This document shows positions 1-6,725 of a DNA stretch of 21,729 bases, in pieces. The position numbers and the translations under genes were made by a program. Each line of letters starts with the position of its first letter. Position 1 is the first letter of the stretch. Source of the DNA: Clostridium grantii DSM 8605 (GTDB lineage: Bacteria; Bacillota; Clostridia; Clostridiales; Clostridiaceae); the NCBI RefSeq assembly GCF_900129965.1, contig NZ_FQXM01000038.1, positions 1 to 21,729 on the forward strand. Direction: 5' to 3'. The notes beneath the pieces are model-generated. The model did not search any database. It saw nothing but the letters and a program-made list of their open reading frames with translations, and was not told where the DNA came from.

Positions 1-251
1 CCTCTGATACGGCAGAATTCATGAGTTTAGAAGAACTTGATAATCAAATACCTGCAAGGACTGTTAAGAATAGAATTAATGCCTCTACGGAGGCTTCCCC
101 TAATTTAGATTTTGATGAAATGGTCAAAGACCTTATTAAAGATAGAATTATGGAATTAAACAAATATGTATCCATTGATCATGCTTCTAGGTGTTTTATT
201 GTTAAAGCAAATAATCTTAAAATTGATGGATATAATTTAGTTGTAATTTGA
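1..251 (+). CDS. C-terminal part of an unrecognised protein inside an IS21-like element (5' end outside window)
   Basis: The reading frame is open from the first base of the window and continues upstream, so only the last 80 or so codons are seen; an internal ATG at 21 has no ribosome site and need not be the start. The visible residues are mostly charged and helical, ending in KIDGYNLVVI. I do not recognise the family: the tail does not look like the usual C-terminus of the IS21 helper ATPase IstB. The stop lies only about 10 bp before GGGGTCAA-type repeats typical of IS21 ends, so the gene is probably the last gene of that element. That placement is inference from position. Confidence 0.4.
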   Translation, partial: SDTAEFMSLEELDNQIPARTVKNRINASTEASPNLDFDEMVKDLIKDRIMELNKYVSIDHASRCFIVKANNLKIDGYNLVVI

Positions 252-301
252 TCCATGGGGGGTCAAAATTCAACGTAAATGGGGGTCAATTTTGCTTGAC
301 A
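252..301 (+). mobile_element. Right end of an IS21-like insertion sequence
   Basis: Read on the minus strand from 301 the sequence begins TGTCAAGCAAAATTGACCCC and repeats a TTGACCCCC-AT unit a second time about 25 bp further in. IS21-family elements characteristically end in TG...CA with multiple short subterminal repeats, and GGGGTCAA-type ends are common in Firmicute members. The outer boundary is placed at the CA at 300-301. The other end, the transposase and any target duplication lie outside the window, so the family assignment is tentative. Confidence 0.4.
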
Positions 302-462
302 ATCTACAAGGTTTTTTAAAGAAGAAGTATTTACAGTTTCTTCAGCAGGTATGACATCATCTTTAACAGAAAAAAGACTACAGTTTTTTAAGAGAAAATT
401 GTATTTCAAGAGCATTTCATGGTGTTGAGAGTGGGGTTAGTTTTGATAAAATAAATATTTAA
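302..462 (+). pseudogene. 3' relic of a gene interrupted by the IS21-like element, with one frameshift
   Basis: Immediately after the IS end, a frame beginning near 303 reads STRFFKEEVFTVSSAGMTSS and continues to a run of six T at 384-389. Removing one T lets the reading continue as LRENCISRAFHGVESGVSF to a TAA at 460-462. The result is one continuous protein-like tail of about 50 residues, suggesting the 3' end of a gene cut by the IS and later frameshifted at the homopolymer. No family was recognised. There is no start codon or ribosome site. Confidence 0.4.
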
Positions 463-478
463 CAGATTTACTTTAAAA

Positions 479-497
479 AATAATGAAAATCATTATC
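479..497 (+). promoter_or_regulatory. Candidate Fur box (iron-responsive operator)
   Basis: The 19 bases AATAATGAAAATCATTATC match the classical Fur consensus GATAATGATAATCATTATC at 17 of 19 positions, counted by eye. The site ends 13 bp before a TATAAT at 511, so bound repressor would cover the -35 region of the promoter for the HD-GYP gene. The match is directly visible; iron control of the downstream gene is inference. The box could also have belonged to a gene since deleted from this site. Confidence 0.55.
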
Positions 498-510
498 AAT
501 TATGGTAAGC

Positions 511-516
511 TATAAT
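511..516 (+). promoter_or_regulatory. -10 element (TATAAT) for the HD-GYP gene
   Basis: A perfect TATAAT lies 40 bp before the HD-GYP start codon. No good -35 hexamer is seen 16-18 bp upstream, where the candidate Fur box lies, so this may be a weak or activator-dependent promoter. A GGGAGG ribosome site at 538-543 serves the ATG at 551. Confidence 0.5.
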
Positions 517-550
517 AGGGTTACTTTTAAAGCTTTAGGGAGGAACAATT

Positions 551-1183
551 ATGATTAAAAATATGATTAGCGAGAATATATTTAATTGGAAAAAAAATGA
601 AGTGTATCATGATATTATTGATAGTTTGATAGCAGCACTAGAAGCTAAAGATAATTATACAAAAGGGCATTCACAGAGAGTAGCAGACATGACTTATTAT
701 GTAGCTAAACTGCTAGGTATACGGAGACAAAGTTTAGAGGATATTCACATGGCAGCTCATATGCATGATATCGGAAAAATTGGAGTTCCAGACATAATTT
801 TAAATAAAACTACGCCATTAAATTCTAGTGAATGGAATACTATAAGAACACATCCCCAAATAGGGTATGATATTTTGTTTAAATCAAGAAGATTAAATAA
901 TATAGCTAAGATAGTTTTGCATCATCATGAAAGATGGGATGGAGAAGGGTATCCAAGTAGGTTATGTGCTGAAGATATTCCTTTAGGATCAAGAATAATC
1001 GCAATATGTGACTCCATAGATGCAATGACATCTAAAAGGCCTTATAGAGAACCATTGACAGTTAATGAATGCCGCATAGAAATATTAAAAAATGAAGGGA
1101 AAATGTTTGATCCTGAAATAATTAAATGTGTAGATAAAAATTGGGAAAGAATTATGGCAGAATGTTTTACAGCAGTGCAGTAA
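551..1183 (+). CDS. HD-GYP domain cyclic-di-GMP phosphodiesterase, stand-alone
   Basis: This is a 210-residue cytoplasmic protein that is almost entirely an HD-GYP domain, a family that hydrolyses the second messenger c-di-GMP to pGpG or GMP using a di- or tri-metal centre. Visible metal and catalytic motifs are H40 with R43, the HD pair H72-D73 followed by GK at 75-76, H101, the HHHERWDGEGYP motif at 124-135 and D154 in CDSIDAM. No receiver, PAS, GAF or membrane segment precedes the domain, so input must come through expression or a partner protein. The start at 551 is fixed by GGGAGG 7 bp upstream. A near-consensus Fur box lies in the promoter. All recognised catalytic motifs are present, so it is probably active. 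The family call is strong; the biological output is unknown. Confidence 0.9.
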   Translation: MIKNMISENIFNWKKNEVYHDIIDSLIAALEAKDNYTKGHSQRVADMTYYVAKLLGIRRQSLEDIHMAAHMHDIGKIGVPDIILNKTTPLNSSEWNTIRTHPQIGYDILFKSRRLNNIAKIVLHHHERWDGEGYPSRLCAEDIPLGSRIIAICDSIDAMTSKRPYREPLTVNECRIEILKNEGKMFDPEIIKCVDKNWERIMAECFTAVQ

Positions 1184-1186
1184 CAT

Positions 1187-1279
1187 GTGCATGATGCTGT
1201 TTTACTTGCTAAACTACTACCTAATCCTTCTGGTGAACCAATGAAATTTGATAACAGGAGAGAAGTTTTTCTCTCCTAG
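1187..1279 (+). other. Short protein-like reading frame after the HD-GYP gene, possibly a relic
   Basis: A 30-codon frame beginning at a GTG reads HDAVLLAKLLPNPSGEPMKF and ends within the hairpin at 1256-1277. It has no ribosome site. It may be a leftover piece of a gene, or chance; no family was recognised. Confidence 0.15.
1256..1277. terminator. Hairpin downstream of the HD-GYP gene, possible terminator
   Basis: AGGAGAGAA at 1256-1264 pairs perfectly with TTCTCTCCT at 1269-1277 around a 4-nt loop. A 9-bp stem between the HD-GYP gene and the convergent tetR gene is well placed for termination, but no U tract follows on either strand, so efficiency is doubtful. Confidence 0.4.
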
Positions 1280-1361
1280 ATTGTTATTGATGAAGTATAA
1301 AGAAGGATGTACACCAAATTAAAGTCTACTGTTTTCAATTAGCCTAATCAAAAATATAATC

Positions 1362-1889
1362 TTATATCCCAATCTTCATTATGAGACGACAAACTTTCTC
1401 TGCCATTTCTTCGTATGAAGGGGACATCCCGTCACGAATCCATTTTTCTGTTACAGCGTCAATACCACCACCAATAAAGTTAAAGGTGAGTTCATCATGT
1501 ATAAACCGACGTGACATTTCGAACTTATTCATATCTAGTGTTTTTTTTCTTACAACTTCAAACAGTTTTTTCATGTAATTATTCTCAACAAGAATAGCTG
1601 AATAAGGTGATTCCTTTAATACCCTGAATCTAAAGAGCATGATGTCATAGATTGTTGGTTGTAATTTACCTTTGATTTCTTCTGTAAATTTATCAAGGTT
1701 CTTGTCAAAAGCGTATAAAAGTATATCTTCCTTTGTCTTAAAATGTCGATATAATGTCATTCTTGTTATGTCTGCCACCTCAGATACTTCGGTCATAGTA
1801 ATAGAGTCAATTGGTTTCTCTTTAATTAACTTCAATAGGCCATTTAAGATCATTTCTTTTGAGGCTTTTATCTGTTGTTCTCGTTTCAT
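1362..1889 (-). CDS. TetR/AcrR family transcriptional regulator
   Basis: The 175-residue protein has the TetR plan: an N-terminal helix-turn-helix at about residues 30-57 (ITMTEVSEVADITRMTLYRHF, the TLYRHF recognition helix being diagnostic) followed by a helical ligand-binding and dimerisation domain. Such proteins usually repress a neighbouring gene until a small molecule binds. The start is supported by GGGAGG upstream. It diverges from the DJ-1/PfpI - MBL - miniprotein operon across 121 bp holding both promoters and a candidate operator, so it is most likely the local repressor of that operon and of itself. The ligand cannot be read from sequence. The family call is strong; the target is inferred from position. 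Confidence 0.88.
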   Translation of the reverse strand: MKREQQIKASKEMILNGLLKLIKEKPIDSITMTEVSEVADITRMTLYRHFKTKEDILLYAFDKNLDKFTEEIKGKLQPTIYDIMLFRFRVLKESPYSAILVENNYMKKLFEVVRKKTLDMNKFEMSRRFIHDELTFNFIGGGIDAVTEKWIRDGMSPSYEEMAEKVCRLIMKIGI

Positions 1890-1913
1890 GTTACATACCT
1901 CCCATATTGTAAA

Positions 1914-1928
1914 AGATACACCATATCT
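1914..1928. promoter_or_regulatory. Candidate TetR operator (inverted repeat)
   Basis: AGATA-CACCA-TATCT is a perfect 5-bp inverted repeat with a 5-bp spacer in the divergent region between the tetR gene and the PfpI operon. It lies just upstream of the operon's -35 element and within the region expected for the tetR promoter, a common place for a TetR-family operator. It is short and could be chance in AT-rich DNA. Confidence 0.3.
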
Positions 1929-1929
1929 A

Positions 1930-1958
1930 TTGTCATAGGTTCATGTCTATTATATACT
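1930..1958 (+). promoter_or_regulatory. Sigma-A-type promoter of the PfpI-MBL operon
   Basis: TTGTCA at 1930-1935 and TATACT at 1953-1958 are separated by exactly 17 bp, each one base from consensus. Transcription would start near 1965, leaving a leader of about 45 bases before the start codon. Confidence 0.6.
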
Positions 1959-2010
1959 AAAATCAGAAAATGTTACAGTGTAAAGTGAATTTTAAAAGGA
2001 GATGATGAAC

Positions 2011-2844
2011 TTGAAAAAAAATTTATTAATTGCAGGTGGAATTATAAGTGCAGTCATTCTACTAATACTAATTTTATTACCAATAATTATAAAGAGTTTA
2101 GGGTTTCACCCGGACTACGAGAGAACTGAGTATGACTTAAAAGGTAAAAAAGCATTAGTAATTGCAACCAATCATGACACCTTAGGTGATAGTGGAAGGG
2201 CCACAGGTGTTTATGGTTCAGAAATTAATATACCTTATTATGAGTTTCTTGATGCAGGAATGACCGTTGATGTTGCTAGTATTGAAGGTGGAGAAATACC
2301 CTTTGAACCAATAAGTTTAAAATATCCTCTTGCAACAAATGCAGACAATCGATATCTCAAAGATAAAGAAGCTGAAGAAAAAACAAAAAATTCAATAAAA
2401 ATTCGTGATGTTGATTTTACTGAATATGACATCATTTATATGGCTGGAGGCTGGGGGGCGTCTTATGATCTTGGTTACAGTGAAGTATTAGGAGAGAAGC
2501 TTACTAAAGCGAATGCAGATGGTATTCTAATGGGTTCTGTTTGTCATGGCGCTTTAGGATTTCTAAAGGCAAAAGATGTAGATGGAACACCACTTGTGGA
2601 AGGCAGGCAGATAACAGCTGTTTCTGATAAGCAGGTTGAGGAGTTGAGAATTACAGCAACACCTATGCATCCTGAAACAGAGCTTAGAAAACTTGGCGCT
2701 GATTATCAGAAGAATGAAGCCTTTAGAGATTTCTTTGCTACTTTGGTTGTGGTTGATGGTAATATTGTTACTGGACAAAACCAGAATTCTTCTGGAGAGA
2801 CAGCGCAGACATTGTTAAGACTACTTGATGGAAAGGTTGATTAG
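2011..2844 (+). CDS. Membrane-anchored DJ-1/PfpI (class I glutamine amidotransferase-like) protein
   Basis: One N-terminal membrane helix follows two or more lysines and precedes a DJ-1/PfpI alpha/beta domain. Counting from the ATG at 2002, the nucleophile elbow is GSVCHGALG with Cys181-His182, preceded by YMAGGWGASYDL and by an acidic residue near E74, the arrangement of Hsp31-like members that act as chaperones, glyoxalase III or deglycases. The positive-inside rule puts the domain outside the cell, or at least membrane-tethered. Start choice: ATGs at 2002 and 2005 lie 0-3 bp from AAGGAG (1996-2001), too close, whereas the TTG at 2011 sits 9 bp away with an extended AAGGAGATGAT match to the 16S tail, so TTG is preferred. 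The stop abuts the next gene's ATG, indicating an operon. The exact reaction is unknown. Confidence 0.82.
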   Translation: MKKNLLIAGGIISAVILLILILLPIIIKSLGFHPDYERTEYDLKGKKALVIATNHDTLGDSGRATGVYGSEINIPYYEFLDAGMTVDVASIEGGEIPFEPISLKYPLATNADNRYLKDKEAEEKTKNSIKIRDVDFTEYDIIYMAGGWGASYDLGYSEVLGEKLTKANADGILMGSVCHGALGFLKAKDVDGTPLVEGRQITAVSDKQVEELRITATPMHPETELRKLGADYQKNEAFRDFFATLVVVDGNIVTGQNQNSSGETAQTLLRLLDGKVD

Positions 2845-3942
2845 ATGAAATTTATTAAGAATCATAAATGGTTAGCAATAGTTCTCGTGTTGGTCCTAAT
2901 TTTATCACTATTTGCTGTAGTAGTATTTAGGAATCCACCAGATTCTCTGATAAAGTTTATTATCCAACAAGGGATTACAAGAAACCACCGTAAAGACACT
3001 TTTGAAGATGATGGATTATATGTGATAACAACAGGAACAGGTGCACCATTGCCTGATATTAATAGAGTAGGTTCTCAAACAGTAGTTTTAGCTGGAGACC
3101 AAACTCTTTTATTTGATGCAGGTCCTGGTAGTACACTGAAGTTGGAAATGTCAGGCATTGGAACAGGGTCAGCGGATGCTCTCTTTTTAACTCACTATCA
3201 TTCAGATCATATCGGAGATATTGGAGAGCTGATGCTGAAACGTTGGGCATCTGAAACAGTAACAGAAGCACTACCAATTTATGGGCCAATAGGTTTGGAC
3301 CAGGTAGTTGAAGGATTTGAAATAGCATATGAACTTGATAAAGGTTATAGAATAGATCATCATGGTGAGGAAATCATGCCTAGTTCATCATTTGGTGGCA
3401 ATGTATTTGAATTTGATTTAGGAGACGAACTGACAAACAGTGAGGTAGTTTATAAGTCTGGTGATGTAGAAGTAATTGCATTTAATGTAGATCATAAACC
3501 CGTATTTCCTGCAGTAGGTTATCGTGTGAATTATAAAGATAGAAGTGTTGTTATTTCAGGTGATACCATTTATTTAGAGAGTTTAATTGAACATACTATG
3601 GGTGCAGACTTGTTTGTATGTGAAGCTCTAAGTATGAAATATTCAAAAATTGTTTCAGAAGCATCTGCTGATAGCGACTCAAATTTGGGTCAAGTAGCTC
3701 AGGATATCCAAGACTATCATATTTCACCAGAACAGGCAGCGATGATTGCTAGAGATGCGGGAGTTGATCAGCTTTTGATTACACATTTCTTACCTCCAGT
3801 TCCATTAAAGATCCTTAAAAATGGTTTTATAAAGGAAGCAAAAGATGTGTTCAATGGAGGTATATATCTTGCAAATGATGGTACTATGATCAAATTACCA
3901 AGTAACTCAGATGAGATTAAAATCATTGAATTATTGAACTAG
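2845..3942 (+). CDS. Membrane-anchored metallo-beta-lactamase-fold hydrolase
   Basis: The 365-residue protein has an N-terminal transmembrane anchor (about residues 9-28) and then an MBL-fold domain of the RNase Z/arylsulfatase-like type. The metal-binding THYHSDH motif is at 116-122, with further likely ligands H217 (in NVDHKP), D240 (in VISGDT) and H314 (in LITHFLPP), so the metal site looks complete. The LFDAGPGST segment near residue 90 is typical of the fold. It starts directly at the stop codon of the PfpI gene, with GGAAAGG upstream, and is co-transcribed with it. Like its neighbour, it should face outside the membrane. The substrate is not predictable; ester, thioester or phosphodiester hydrolysis all occur in this superfamily. 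Confidence 0.85.
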   Translation: MKFIKNHKWLAIVLVLVLILSLFAVVVFRNPPDSLIKFIIQQGITRNHRKDTFEDDGLYVITTGTGAPLPDINRVGSQTVVLAGDQTLLFDAGPGSTLKLEMSGIGTGSADALFLTHYHSDHIGDIGELMLKRWASETVTEALPIYGPIGLDQVVEGFEIAYELDKGYRIDHHGEEIMPSSSFGGNVFEFDLGDELTNSEVVYKSGDVEVIAFNVDHKPVFPAVGYRVNYKDRSVVISGDTIYLESLIEHTMGADLFVCEALSMKYSKIVSEASADSDSNLGQVAQDIQDYHISPEQAAMIARDAGVDQLLITHFLPPVPLKILKNGFIKEAKDVFNGGIYLANDGTMIKLPSNSDEIKIIELLN

Positions 3943-3952
3943 GAGGGATTGA

Positions 3953-4150
3953 ATGAGTAAATCCACGTATATTAAGGCGGTACTGGTAGTATTTTTCCTG
4001 CTGATTCTCAGTCGTATTAGTCCTATGATTGACGGGACCATAACCCCAGAGATTATTGTATCAACGGTAGTAGAGTTTATCTTCTTAGTTTGGGGAATAC
4101 TGGTTCTTGGATTTAAGCGAAAAGAGTCAACTGATGACAAGGGGGTTTAG
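3953..4150 (+). CDS. Small two-helix membrane protein of the PfpI-MBL operon
   Basis: A 65-residue protein with two hydrophobic segments at about 6-22 and 34-54 and a charged C-tail (KRKESTDDKGV). AGGAGGG at 3942-3948 sits at a proper distance, and only 10 bp separate it from the MBL gene, so it is a genuine third gene of the operon. I do not recognise the family; it could be a partner subunit or anchor for the two membrane-tethered enzymes. The stop codon lies within the loop of a G/C hairpin. Confidence 0.7.
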   Translation: MSKSTYIKAVLVVFFLLILSRISPMIDGTITPEIIVSTVVEFIFLVWGILVLGFKRKESTDDKGV

Positions 4151-4158
4151 TCCCCCTT
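4139..4158. other. Hairpin overlapping the stop codon of the miniprotein gene
   Basis: AAGGGGG at 4139-4145 pairs with CCCCCTT at 4152-4158, with the TAG stop in the loop. It probably marks the end of the operon, but there is no U tract, so calling it an intrinsic terminator is uncertain. Confidence 0.4.
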
Positions 4159-4176
4159 ATACATAAACCACCCCTA

Positions 4177-4323
4177 AACTTCAAAGGGGACAAAGAATTA
4201 GCACCTTTGTGGAAACAACTTAGGATAAAAAAGACATCACCATTATATAAAGGAGTTTTTCTTAAAATAATAGTTAAGGAATTTGTCATAGAAAGTAATG
4301 CAAGTACAAGAGGAGAATTATAG
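4177..4323 (+). other. Open stretch without a start codon, possible gene relic
   Basis: One frame stays open for about 48 codons, including DKELAPLWKQLRIKKTSPLY, and ends at a TAG just before the next gene's ATG. It lacks a start codon and ribosome site. It may be the tail of a gene lost upstream. No family was recognised. Confidence 0.2.
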
Positions 4324-4325
4324 AT

Positions 4326-5060
4326 ATGAATAGTAAAAAAATAAATATTGTGGTGGCAGGAGATATTTGTATAAATTCATTACAATGGAGAACTATAAAC
4401 AAAGATACAAATGGTTTTAGTTGGAGAAATTATCCTAAATATCATAATAGCTTAGTAATTGGAGGAGCACTACTGTTGTCAAAATTTGTTGCTTTGTCCA
4501 CAGGGCAAAGTATTATTTCGGCAGACATAAAAGGGTCAGAGCTAGAAGCGCTTCGCTCTACAGTAGAGGTGAAAATGTTTCCCATAAAATATTATGGAAA
4601 AAACAAAAAGGAAGTATACCGTATCAATGAATACTTGGGATTCACATCGCCTATTTCAGAGACGCCTAGGCTATTTCCTATTATTAATGATGATGAAATG
4701 GCTGATTTAGTTATAATAGATGATGAGAATAATGGGTTTAATTCAAATGAAGAGTTTTGGCCCCAGGCTTTAAAATCAAAGAAAAGTTCACCAATAATTA
4801 TATATAAAACAAATAATTACAATTGCGCAAATGATCTTTGGAAGCATATTGAAGAATATCATATTAAAAACACTATAGTAATAATCAATGGGGATGATTT
4901 ACGTTCAAAAGGAGTTAATATAAGCAAGGGACTTTCATGGGAGAGAACGGCATTAGACTTTGTTTGGCAAATGAACAATAATCCAAAGTTAGCTTTTCTT
5001 GCAAAGTGCCGTCATCTTATTGTACCTTTTGGACTTGAAGGTGCCATTTATCAAATTTAG
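4326..5060 (+). pseudogene. PfkB/ribokinase-like N-terminal part of a broken RyR-domain protein
   Basis: The start is good (GAGGAG 9 bp before the ATG). The 244 residues begin with a ribokinase-like strand and turn (VVAGDICINSLQW), then GGALLLSKF, a VIIDDENNGF segment and WERTALDFVWQM followed by HLIVPFGLEGAI, which I associate with the N-terminal kinase-like half of large bacterial proteins that end in an RyR domain. That association is from memory. The frame then stops abruptly, and an RyR domain follows within about 100 bp in another frame. The simplest reading is an internal deletion plus frameshift of one large gene, leaving its two ends. As a separate gene, the N-part would be a truncated sugar-kinase fold lacking its C-terminal ATP-site motifs. 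Confidence 0.55.
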
Positions 5061-5458
5061 AATGCGAAAAATCTTGGGAGCAGATAAGCGAGGAGTTAAA
5101 AAACTCCTATAGGGATGAAGTAAGACATATACCAAATGCTTTGCACAAGATAAATTATGATATTTTCTCTGTAATTGAAAAACCTGAGGTAATAACCTTT
5201 TCTGAAAAGGAAATAGAAATTTTAGCGGAATATGAACATAAACGCTGGTCTCTTGAAAAAAAGGAAGCAGGTTGGAAATATGGAGAAAACTTAGATGAAG
5301 AGAAAAAAATACATCCATCATTAGTGACTTGGGATAACTTATGTAGTGAAAATAAAAACAAAATTTATGAAAATGTTAAATCATGGCCAGAAATACTGGC
5401 AGATTCCAATTTTAAAATAGAACGATTAAAATTTTTATGTCATTGTGAGATAGAATAA
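5060..5458 (+). pseudogene. RyR-domain C-terminal part of the same broken gene
   Basis: From about 5060 a second frame reads ECEKSWEQISEELKNSYRDE without a start codon and runs into a clear RyR domain. Numbered from a weak TTG at 5141, this has EHKRW at 32-36, EAGWKYG at 42-48, KKIHPSLVTWDNL at 55-67 and ENVKSWPEIL at 77-86. RyR domains are named from ryanodine receptors; bacterial copies occur in predicted nucleotide-sensing and conflict systems and in enteric proteins of known structure. The domain itself looks complete (it ends at residue 105), so a short free RyR protein might still be made from TTG 5141, but no ribosome site supports that. It is better seen as the 3' end of the gene starting at 4326. 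Confidence 0.6.
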
Positions 5459-5534
5459 CAGTAGCGTTTATAACTAAATTTTCTACCATTGTTAAAAACT
5501 ATTAACTATAAATCTAAAACCACATATATGCAAA

Positions 5535-5651
5535 CATACTCATTTATTAAGATATTTGATTGACCTTTTGATGGGTGAAATAACAGAACCACAGATATAT
5601 GATACTATTCTGTGGCATGAGCAATTACAAGACTATATTGATAAACATTAA
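5535..5651 (+). pseudogene. C-terminal fragment of an unrecognised protein
   Basis: A frame reads THLLRYLIDLLMGEITEP and then IYDTILWHEQLQDYIDKH to a TAA at 5649-5651. It is protein-like (amphipathic helices) but has no start codon; an in-frame ATG at 5571 would give 26 codons with no ribosome site. Its end overlaps the 3' end of the convergent glycosyltransferase relic, consistent with debris joined by deletions. Confidence 0.3.
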
Positions 5652-6270
5652 GGAAGGATGTCAATAATAATATTGGCGCATTCTTTAGCACCTTGTTCTG
5701 CTTGAATTTTTTCACCTATTTCCTTAGCTTTTTTCTGTAAGTTTGGATCATAGGCTAAGGCAATACGTTCTGCCAGATCATCAACATTTAGGTCTTTCAT
5801 ATATAATGGTTTCACCCCAATGCCTAGTTCATAGGAACGGTGTGCCCATGCAAATTGATCATTAGAAAAAGGGATAATAATGCTTGGCACTCCCGCACTA
5901 AAACCTGCAGCAGAGGTTCCAGCTCCACCATGGTGACAAACAGCTGCAACATGTTTAAATAACCATGTATGAGGAATACTGTCAACTGCAAAAATATTAT
6001 TTGTCAAATTATTTGGTTTACCAAAACCAGATATGATTCCTCTTTTCCCACTTTTTTTCAAAGCTTCTATAACAATTCCACCAATTTTGTGGTGATTATT
6101 CATCATGGACATACTGCCAAAACCTATGTAAATTGGCAGTGGTTGTATAAACACCGTAATTCTTCATTTTGTTAAAAGCAAGTATCATTTTTAAAGGGTT
6201 ATCAGCTGAACCAGCAGCTTCTAATAGTTTTGGATCAATATTTAAAAGGTTTAAATCAATTTGTTATCAT
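5648..6270 (-). pseudogene. GT1-family (UGT-like) glycosyltransferase, internally deleted
   Basis: The C-terminal 168 residues are the nucleotide-sugar-binding half of a GT1 enzyme: YIGFGSM, then a 20-residue signature region containing HHGGAGTSAAGFSAGVPSII and SNDQFAWAHR, which binds the UDP-sugar. Family members are around 400 residues, so the acceptor half is missing. Upstream, in another frame, NIDPKLLEAAGSADNPLKM resembles a segment from the N-terminal half of sterol-glucosyltransferase-like members, and further up an ATG at 6268-6270 with GGAG (minus strand) reads only four codons before a stop. These are three separate remains of one gene, broken by at least one frameshift and one or two deletions. 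It diverges from a TetR relic that may once have controlled it. Confidence 0.7.
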
Positions 6271-6284
6271 AGAGTTCTCCTTTA

Positions 6285-6347
6285 TTAATTAATTTTTTAT
6301 TGTTTATATAGCTTGTTGTATAGTTATAGTATATTAAAATTAATTAA
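6285..6347. other. 12-bp AT-rich inverted repeat between two broken genes
   Basis: TTAATTAATTTT at 6285-6296 and AAAATTAATTAA at 6336-6347 are perfect inverse complements 39 bp apart, in the divergent region of the glycosyltransferase and TetR relics. It could be an old operator pair, but the low sequence complexity makes chance likely. Confidence 0.2.
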
Positions 6348-6364
6348 GTTATTCAATCAACAAT

Positions 6365-6624
6365 ATGACTGGAAATGTAGGATATAATAGATCTACCTTT
6401 TACGCTTATTTTACTGATGTTTATGATGTGCTAGAGCAAATTGAAGAAGATATTATGCCGGGAGTGGAACACTTGCCCTCTGTTGAAATTGCAGTTGAAG
6501 GCTCAAGTGACATAAAGCCTCTTGATGTTGTTGAAAACTTAATTAATATATATGAAATAAATAGCAAGTATTATTCAGTATTATTAAGTGAAACAGGAGA
6601 TCCAGCATTTACTATAAAGATGAG
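6365..6624 (+). pseudogene. TetR-family regulator missing both ends
   Basis: The frame opens in the middle of a TetR helix-turn-helix (GYNRSTFYAYFTDVYDVLEQ; the RSTFYAYF recognition helix is diagnostic) and continues into the ligand domain up to DPAFTIKMR, where it runs into the palindromic repeat at 6625. The first 25-30 residues, including the first HTH helix, and the C-terminal half are absent. The ATG at 6365 has no ribosome site. It was probably the divergent regulator of the neighbouring glycosyltransferase. Confidence 0.65.
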
Positions 6625-6717
6625 AGCAAAACAAAATTGTAAACAAAACCACAATTTTGTTAACATACCCTAGGGGACGTTAACAAATTATGAACAGAGT
6701 GAATAATTTGTTTTGCT
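6625..6717 (+). repeat. 93-bp palindromic repeat, copy 1 (MITE-like)
   Basis: The unit begins AGCAAAACAAA and ends TTTGTTTTGCT, a perfect 11-bp terminal inverted repeat. Inside are hairpin A (AACAAAATTGT 6630-6640 with ACAATTTTGTT 6651-6661), two GTTAAC sites (6659, 6679) flanking a CCCTAGGG palindrome, and hairpin B (AACAAATTAT 6682-6691 with ATAATTTGTT 6703-6712). Nearly the same sequence is at 15559-15649 and half of it, reversed, at 21181-21220. It has no coding capacity. A miniature inverted-repeat transposable element is the simplest name. The left flank is a truncated tetR gene, and no continuation of that gene is seen on the right. Confidence 0.75.
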
Positions 6718-6725
6718 CACCAGAC

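Noticed and set aside
1381..1938. Plus-strand open frames over the tetR gene, and similar frames opposite the PfpI, MBL, GH3, GGDEF and IS3 genes
   Set aside because: They are antisense shadows of strongly supported genes, without ribosome sites or protein-like patterns.
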